Below, in pieces: positions 58,252-64,000 of a DNA stretch of 64,000 nucleotides. A program made the position numbers and the translations under genes. Where the stretch lies: positions 36,910,066-36,974,065 of the forward strand of contig CAMGYJ010000006.1 in assembly GCA_946122785.1 (NCBI GenBank), given 5' to 3'. Under the pieces are notes generated by a model that worked only from the letters and a program-made list of their open reading frames with translations, ran no database searches and was not told where the DNA came from. The number at the start of each line of letters is the position of its first letter. The first letter of the stretch is position 1. Origin of the DNA: Linum tenue (Eukaryota; Streptophyta; Magnoliopsida; Malpighiales; Linaceae).

Positions 58252-61200
58252 CTAACTGATCTCCTCGATTTCTTCTAGAGAAAACAGACCAAGTTCTCGT
58301 CGAATGGGAGTGAACTTATCTACTGGCAAGGGTTTGGTGAATATATCATCCCATTGAGAATCTGTCCCTACAAATTCTAAATGAATTTTACCCTCCTGAA
58401 CTAACTCTCGTATAAAATGATAGCGAACTTCTATGTGTTTGGTACGAGAGTGTTGTATGGGATTACGGGACATGTTGATAGCACTTGTGTTATCACACAT
58501 GATGGGTAGGGATCCTAGTTGAAGACCATAGTCCTCGAGCTGGTATTTCATCCAGAGTACCTGTGTACAGCAGAAGCCAGCAGCTATATACTCAGCTTCA
58601 GCTGTGGATAAGGCTACTGAGCTCTGTTTCTTACTGAACCAAGATATGAGTGACGATCCTAGAAAGTGACATGCACCAGAGGTGTTTTTTCTATCCACTA
58701 TGCATCCAGCATAGTCAGAGTCACTATAACTGACTAGGTTTAAGCTTGAGGAACAAGAGTACCAAAGACCTAGAGAGGGAGTTCCAGTTAGGTAACGAAA
58801 GATACGTTTGATAGCTGAAAAATGACTCTCTTTGGGACTACTTTGAAACCTAGCACAGACACACACACTATACATGATATCTGGAAGACTTGCAGTGAGA
58901 TACAAGAGGGAACCAATCATGCTTCGGAATTTTTTGTTGTCTACTGGTTTTCCTGACTCATCCTGTGTCAATTTTACTGTGGATCCCATTGGTGTAGAGG
59001 CAGCTTTTAAGTTTCCAAGATCAAACCGTTTCAGCATATTTAGCAAGTATTTTGATTGACTTATAAAGATCCCCTGATTTGTTTGCTTTACTTGGAGACC
59101 AAGGAAGTAATTTAATTCCCCCATCAGACTCATTTCAAAGGCATTTTTCATGTCAGATTCAAATTCAGCACACAGTTTTTGACTAGTTGACCCAAAGATT
59201 ATGTCGTCAACATAGACTTGAACCAGTAGGGTGTGTTCATTTTCATTTTTAATAAACAGAGTTTTGTCCACCTGACCTCGATGGAACCCTTTTTCAATTA
59301 AGAAGTTACTGAGTTTCTCATACCAAGCTCTGGGAGCCTGTTTGAGTCCATACAGTGCTTTGTTTAACTTATACACATATTCAGGGTGTTCAAAGTCTTC
59401 AAACCCAGGAGGTTGAGAGACATACACCTCTTCTTTCAGTTCCCCATTTAGGAACGCACTTTTGACGTCCATCTGATAGAGTTTAAAGCCTCTAGAGGCC
59501 GCATAAGCACATAACAATCGGATGGCTTCTAATCTAGCTACAGGGGCGAATGTCTCATCGAAATCGATCCCCTCTTCCTGACAGTAGCCTTGAGCTACTA
59601 ACCTAGCCTTATTTCTGATTATAGTTCCTAGTTCATCTGATTTATTCCGAAAAATCCATTTAGTTCCAATGATTATTCTGTCTTTAGGTTTAGGGACTAG
59701 ATCCCAGACATGAGTTCTGGCAAATTGGTTCATTTCATCATGCATAGCTGCTGACCAGTATTCATCTTTAATAGCATCCTCAACACATTTGGGTTCAAAC
59801 TGAGCAACAAATGCAGTATGCTCAGCATGAGCTCTAGAGCGAGTAGTCATACCTCGACTAAGATCTCCAATGATGAGAGATGGTGGATGTCGTCGAACTA
59901 TGTGGGGTGGAGCCTGTGGGTGCTGTTCCTTTTCTTCTGCACTGTTTTCATCAGTCAACTGCTGGGTTTCTGGTTCCTGAGTAGTTGGTGTGTCATGACT
60001 TGTATGTGCTCTTCCCAGACCAAGATCATCATCCTCTTCAATACTGTCTGCACACTCACTGAGAGTTTCATCAAATAACACATTGACGGACTCCTCAACC
60101 TTGAGGGTCCGTTTATTAAAGACTCGATAGGCCCTGCTGTTTGTTGCATACCCGAGAAAAATTGATTCATCTGACTTAGAGTCAAATTTCCCTAAGTGAT
60201 CTTTAGTGTTCAAAGAGAAGCACTTGCATCCGAAAGGATGGAAGTAGCTTAAATTTGGTTTCCTATCTTTCCAGAGCTCATAGGGTGTCTTATTAAGCTT
60301 AGATCTTATCAGTGCTCTGTTGGTGACATAACAGGCTGTATTGATTGCCTCTGCCCAGAATTGTTTTGCAGTTCCATAATCATTTAGCATTGTTCTTGCT
60401 ATATCAATTAGGGTTCTGTTCTTTCTCTCTACCACACCATTCTGTTGTGGTGTTCTAGGTGCAGAGAAGTTATGAGTTATCCCCTTTTTGTTGCAAAACA
60501 TTTCAAATTTTTCTGATACAAATTCACCTCCATGATCACTTCTTATGCTTCCTATCTTTGACAGTTTTTCATTTTCTACACGCTTAACAAAGTCCTTGAA
60601 GTATTGATAAGCCTCGTCCTTTGTGGTTAGAAACAATACCCAAGTGAATCTTGAGTAGTCGTCTACAATTACAAAGGCATAATGCTTACCCCCTAGACTC
60701 TTGACATTGCTTGGTCCAAACAGATCTAGATGAAGTAACTCTAATGGTCTAGATGTAGAAATGACAGGTTTGGTTTTGAAAGAAGCTCTTGAGTGCTTTC
60801 CTTTTGCACATGCATCACAGAAAAATTCCTTTTTGCTTAGAAGTTTTGGAATCCCCCTAACAATTCCCAAGTTTACTAATTTTGACAAGATTCCAATACT
60901 TACGTGTCCCAGTCTTCTGTGCCACTCAAATTGATCATTTTTGTCGATTGAAACAAGACATGTCTCATTGAAAGCAGTTTTGTCTTCAAGATCAATTGAA
61001 AAGAGTTTTCCTGATCGTTTTCCAGTTAATATGAGTTTTTTACTTCTTATGTTTTCTACAAAACATTTATCTTGTTCGAACACAACCCTGTTTTCATTTC
61101 CACACAACTGTCCAATGGATAGAAGATTATGTTTCAAGTCTTTTACCAACAGCACATTACTGATGGATGGGACTGTTCCTACTGTTCCTATTCCTAGAAT

Positions 61201-61353
61201 TTTAGTGCTGAAATTATCCCCAAAAAAGACTTTTCCCTTGTTTTCTAAAGTTAGTTTTGAGAAGAGATTTTTATTACCGGACATGTGATGTGAGCACCCA
61301 CTATCGAGTATCCAAACGCTGCCCTCCATGCCCACTTGGAGACAGGTCTGCAA
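58252..61353 (-). CDS. pol: copia pol: protease, integrase, reverse transcriptase, RNase H
   Basis: 1,033 codons without a stop. Protease '[13 protein letters not shown]' near residue 17; GAG-pre-integrase zinc-binding region ([17 protein letters not shown]) near 145-190; integrase with D near 210 (LLHLDLFG), D near 272 (IRSDHGGEF) and E near 304 (NGVVERKNR); reverse transcriptase with 'YVDDIIFGS' near 714; RNase H with '[17 protein letters not shown]', 'STAEAEYIA' and '[13 protein letters not shown]' from about 860. Order and all catalytic residues fit an active copia pol. The frame has no upstream ATG near the protease; it is separated from gag by about 60 bp with stops and lies in another frame. 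Confidence 0.93.
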   Translation of the reverse strand: MQTCLQVGMEGSVWILDSGCSHHMSGNKNLFSKLTLENKGKVFFGDNFSTKILGIGTVGTVPSISNVLLVKDLKHNLLSIGQLCGNENRVVFEQDKCFVENIRSKKLILTGKRSGKLFSIDLEDKTAFNETCLVSIDKNDQFEWHRRLGHVSIGILSKLVNLGIVRGIPKLLSKKEFFCDACAKGKHSRASFKTKPVISTSRPLELLHLDLFGPSNVKSLGGKHYAFVIVDDYSRFTWVLFLTTKDEAYQYFKDFVKRVENEKLSKIGSIRSDHGGEFVSEKFEMFCNKKGITHNFSAPRTPQQNGVVERKNRTLIDIARTMLNDYGTAKQFWAEAINTACYVTNRALIRSKLNKTPYELWKDRKPNLSYFHPFGCKCFSLNTKDHLGKFDSKSDESIFLGYATNSRAYRVFNKRTLKVEESVNVLFDETLSECADSIEEDDDLGLGRAHTSHDTPTTQEPETQQLTDENSAEEKEQHPQAPPHIVRRHPPSLIIGDLSRGMTTRSRAHAEHTAFVAQFEPKCVEDAIKDEYWSAAMHDEMNQFARTHVWDLVPKPKDRIIIGTKWIFRNKSDELGTIIRNKARLVAQGYCQEEGIDFDETFAPVARLEAIRLLCAYAASRGFKLYQMDVKSAFLNGELKEEVYVSQPPGFEDFEHPEYVYKLNKALYGLKQAPRAWYEKLSNFLIEKGFHRGQVDKTLFIKNENEHTLLVQVYVDDIIFGSTSQKLCAEFESDMKNAFEMSLMGELNYFLGLQVKQTNQGIFISQSKYLLNMLKRFDLGNLKAASTPMGSTVKLTQDESGKPVDNKKFRSMIGSLLYLTASLPDIMYSVCVCARFQSSPKESHFSAIKRIFRYLTGTPSLGLWYSCSSSLNLVSYSDSDYAGCIVDRKNTSGACHFLGSSLISWFSKKQSSVALSTAEAEYIAAGFCCTQVLWMKYQLEDYGLQLGSLPIMCDNTSAINMSRNPIQHSRTKHIEVRYHFIRELVQEGKIHLEFVGTDSQWDDIFTKPLPVDKFTPIRRELGLFSLEEIEEIS

Positions 61354-61414
61354 GATAAGTACACTTATTTAGTCTTGGGTATCCAGACTAGCCTAGATGC
61401 TTTTCTGGATTGAC

Positions 61415-62227
61415 TTAGGTTAGTGTAGTTGTCATGTATATTTTCTGACCTTTTGCTCTCATTTTGTTTTGTTCTGTTTTCTTTACTAATGCGTTTTCTA
61501 CAATTTCATCCAAGCACTCTAGTTCATCGTCTTGAGTAGTGGCTTTAAACGCTATCCCCTTCTTTTCTTTCTTGGGTTCCTCCATTTCTTCTCTTCTTAG
61601 CTTGTCCTCGTGTGTAATCAAAGAGCCAATTAGCTCATCCAAGCTGAGTTTGGTGAGATCCTTGGATTCTTCAATTGCAGTGACCTTTGGTGTCCACTTC
61701 TTTGGCAGTGCCCAGAGAACCTTGCGAACCAGATCAGCACTTGCATACTCCACTTCCAAATTTCTCAGGCTATTCACAATCGTGGTGAATCGATCATTCA
61801 TTTCCTTGATCGATTCCTCTGGCTTCATAATAAAAGACTCAAACTCTTGCTTGAGACTGTTGATCCTTGAAATTTTGACATGAGACGTGCCTTCATGTGC
61901 TATCTGCAATTTGTCCCAGATCTCCTTCGCAGATTTGCAGCCGGTCACCCTGTGATACTCCTCTGGTCCCAATGCACAATACATGAGGTTTGTGGCCTTC
62001 GAATTGAGCTGAAAATTTCTCTTGTCTGCTTCAGTCCATTTGCCGCGAGTTTCCTTCACCTCCAGAGGACCGTCCAGAACAATATTCCACAAGTCAGGAT
62101 CAGTTGATCCGATGAATAACTCCATTCGATTCCTCCAATATCCGTAGTGAACACCTTCAAATCTCGGAGGACGAGTCTGTGAAAACCCATCCGCCATGAA
62201 GATCCCTGCAGCTGATCCCGAGCTCAT
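61415..62227 (-). CDS. gag: copia gag, without zinc knuckle
   Basis: 270 residues, starting MSSGSAAGIFMADGF 34 bp inside the primer site. A DUF4219-like start ('GYWRNRMELFIGSTDPDLW') is followed by the UBN2/gag core ('AKEIWDKLQIAHEGTSHVKI', 'EFESFIMKPEESIKEMNDRF', 'KVLWALPKKWTPKVTAIEES', 'LSLDELIGSLITHE'). It ends at a stop after 'GQKIYMTTTLT'. Plant copia gags normally carry a CCHC knuckle after this point and then run into protease; both knuckle and junction are missing here. A deletion and a frame change are the likely cause. It may depend on a helper element. Confidence 0.88.
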   Translation of the reverse strand: MSSGSAAGIFMADGFSQTRPPRFEGVHYGYWRNRMELFIGSTDPDLWNIVLDGPLEVKETRGKWTEADKRNFQLNSKATNLMYCALGPEEYHRVTGCKSAKEIWDKLQIAHEGTSHVKISRINSLKQEFESFIMKPEESIKEMNDRFTTIVNSLRNLEVEYASADLVRKVLWALPKKWTPKVTAIEESKDLTKLSLDELIGSLITHEDKLRREEMEEPKKEKKGIAFKATTQDDELECLDEIVENALVKKTEQNKMRAKGQKIYMTTTLT

Positions 62228-62260
62228 CTTCTCCGACGACGGTTGCGCCTTTGATGCCGG

Positions 62261-62278
62261 AGCCGGGCTCTGATACCA
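62261..62278 (-). other. primer-binding site, initiator-Met tRNA
   Basis: On the minus strand, TGGTATCAGAGCCCGGCT lies two bases after the 5' LTR. TGGTATCAGAGC is the standard plant copia site complementary to initiator-Met tRNA. Confidence 0.92.
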
Positions 62279-62280
62279 CG

Positions 62281-63159
62281 TGTAGGTGGGTCGAGCGCGA
62301 GACCTGCCGCCTTCTTCTTGACTGTTCCGATGAGAATCAATTCCTACAAAACCCTAATCGACACGATTGCCAAACAAGTGAAGGGACAACAGTGTAATGG
62401 TTGATTCACGATTTGGTGCTTTGAAACAGAAAATGTAAATAGACCAAAATTAACACAAGTGAATTTTAGTTATCTGATGTATGACTGGGCTTGAAGCCCA
62501 ATTGTTTATTCCCAACACACTGGGCTTAGTCCCGACTGACGTCTTAAGGCCTGCTCAAGACTTCTCTTCTTCAGCTAGGAACGATTCCTCAGCTCAGTGT
62601 TCTTCCTGTATCTGTTCAATTCAAGCAAAAACAGAACAACCAAGAAATACAGTAAGAACTGAATTGAAATGGAACACACTCACACTTTTTACGTGGTATC
62701 CGATATTGGGAGAATAAGTATCCCAATATCGACTAATCCACGGTAGGGAAACCTCCTCTTGAGATTCCCTACGTAACCACTAGAACGATTTCCTTGTTCT
62801 TGTTTAACTGACAAAACCTAAACTGATCAGCTCTCAGCTGTATAGTCTGGCTATCTAAGATGAACAATCTCCCTGATCATACACCTCTCGACTCTTCGCT
62901 ATTCTCCCTGATTAGCTTTCTCAGCTCTCAATCAAACACACTGAATACTAACAGCACACTATTTGATTTCTTTCCTGAGAACAGTGCCTTTTGCCTGTGT
63001 CTGGTTGATCTCTTATAGCCTTCCTTTCTCGAGCTAGCCGTTGCTGATTGATGATTTGATTTCCAGGATTTCTGCCTCCTCTTTCCTTCCTTAGGAGTTG
63101 CCTTATTTGGTTTGATTGCTTCTCTGATTCTTTCCTTCGTTGACAAGCTTCACTCAACA
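62281..63159 (-). repeat. 5' LTR of the copia element
   Basis: On the minus strand it begins TGTTGAGTGAAGC and ends in cacctaca. It contains the promoter with a TATA-like ctataag near 63,013. It is followed directly by the gttac target duplication on its outer side. Confidence 0.94.
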
Positions 63160-63164
63160 GTTAC

Positions 63165-63360
63165 CAACCCATACCATATGGTAAAAGACTTTTAAGAACA
63201 AAAACACAATGCATACCAGCCCATACCATATAGTACAAACTTATAACAACCCAAAAACCACCTCAAATATCCTTGTTACCAACACATACCATATGGTAAA
63301 ATACTTTTAAGAACAAAAAAGCAATCCATACCAACCCATACCATATGGTACAGACTTGTA
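63165..63360. repeat. palindrome cluster in the transposase intron, right of copia
   Basis: Exact cores ACCATATGGTA at 63,173, 63,288 and 63,340, plus a near copy (accatatagta) near 63,225, within units like 'caacccataccatatggtaa' followed by 'gacttttaagaacaaaaa'. The units continue those left of the copia element, confirming that both sides belong to one intron. Confidence 0.85.
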
Positions 63361-63453
63361 AGAACAAAAAAAAAACACATGATACAAAATGATAATAATA
63401 ATAATCATACAAACTAACAAAGACAATAATAAACAACAAACTAGAAAACATAC

Positions 63454-64000
63454 CTAGTGGCCGATACTCTTTGTTAGTCCGGTAAGTAGTATCAAAACTA
63501 ATTGAATCACCAAAATAATGATAATCCATCCTCATCTTCCCATCTGCCCAAAAAATACTAGCAATGTTCTCTTCAACATCAACCTCCACCTCATGAAAGA
63601 ACCCAGGATCCAGCTGTGCTTGACGTCTAAAGTATTCAAGCAATGCAGTCGCATCACCATACTCCATTGATAACGTCCTAACCTTTCGCAGATGGTTCTT
63701 CAAATCATTCTTTGTGAACCCAACAAACTTCCGACCACCACCAGCCCTACTAATTGCATTATACGAAGAAGTCACACCAATACCAGCAGCATCATTCACC
63801 TCTGCCAACATCTTATACACAGGAGCCATTCGTCTGCTGGATCTCACATAGTGACGCAGAGACTCAGGAATCATGTCATGGTTGTGCACATTATACCAAC
63901 GATAGATCTTGTAGCATTTAAACTCTTTAAACCACCTCAGTCGTATATAAGCACCATTACATCCACCCCTGAGTTCTGGAACATTACGAACACGAACCGT
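63454..64000 (-). CDS. FAR1/MULE transposase, 5' exon, runs off the window
   Basis: The open frame enters from beyond 64,000 and ends at the donor gtatgt (exon end 63,454). It encodes a FAR1-type DNA-binding domain ('GGCNGAYIRLRWFKEF', 'WYNVHNHDM'), the linker 'GFTKNDLKNHLRKVRTLSME', 'YGDATALLEYFRRQAQ', and the first DDE segment 'DSISFDTTYRTNKEYRPL' with the first catalytic Asp. It splices in frame to 55,513 over an intron that now holds the copia element. The start codon is outside the window. Confidence 0.88.

Larger units (their letters stand above)
55725..63159 (-). mobile_element. full-length copia retrotransposon, young insertion
   Basis: 7,435 bp, transcribed from the minus strand. 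The LTRs are 62,281-63,159 (5') and 55,725-56,603 (3'), each 879 bp. By eye they differ only at the second base of the outer edge. Identical 5-mers gttac flank it (55,720-55,724 and 63,160-63,164). Order: 5' LTR, primer site, gag, pol (PR-INT-RT-RH), an extra ORF, polypurine tract, 3' LTR. INT before RT defines copia. It sits in the intron of the Mutator-like transposase gene in the same orientation as that gene. An interrupted gag and a missing zinc knuckle may make this copy defective. Confidence 0.95.

Overview
The window is nuclear DNA from a flowering plant, most likely a eudicot. The signs are spliced genes with GT-AG introns, a CT-rich leader and TATA box on a plant-type CCCH zinc-finger gene, and plant-specific transposon families (copia with an initiator-Met primer site, gypsy with a tRNA-Asp-like primer site, DUF4283-type LINEs, Ulp1-carrying Mutator-like elements, many small hAT and Mutator elements). 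I cannot name the species. I recognise only one convincing host gene, a two-exon tandem CCCH zinc-finger gene at 16.8-18.5 kb. Almost everything else is nested mobile DNA.

Layout. 1-5.6 kb: AT-rich DNA with a duplicated stretch, a Mutator-like element with 9-bp target duplications and a hAT-like element. 5.66-11.34 kb: a gypsy-type LTR element with gag and protease but no reverse transcriptase or integrase; a third, partial LTR of the same family follows at 12.0-12.7 kb. 13.4-14.7 kb: possibly transcribed, not identified. 16.5-19 kb: the zinc-finger gene. 19.27-19.70 kb: a textbook hAT MITE. 20.7-24.27 kb: a LINE with open ORF1 and ORF2, cut off inside the reverse transcriptase by a Mutator-like element (24.27-25.86 kb). 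26.6-27.7 kb: a decayed LINE. 29.6-31.6 kb: a decayed gag-like reading frame split by a solo LTR. 31.7-33.6 kb: a giant foldback element with a hAT element nested in one arm. 34.3-37.7 kb: a decayed FAR1-like transposase fragment and a decayed Ulp1-like protease in convergent orientation. 41.19-43.64 kb: a 5'-truncated LINE with tail and target duplication, followed by a hAT MITE.

47.6-64 kb is the most interesting block. A spliced Ulp1-like protease gene (plus strand) faces a spliced FAR1/MULE transposase gene (minus strand). Introns, leader and the gap between the genes carry at least 26 copies of a palindrome, core ACCATATGGTA (often TTACCATATGGTAA), partly as an 83-bp tandem array; I found no exact copy in an exon. 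A young copia element (55,725-63,159) with near-identical 879-bp LTRs and a GTTAC target duplication sits inside the transposase intron. It carries an extra 378-aa ORF in the envelope position. The pair resembles Ulp1-carrying or VANDAL-type Mutator elements. The palindrome may be the recognition site of a protein made by the element; that is inference.
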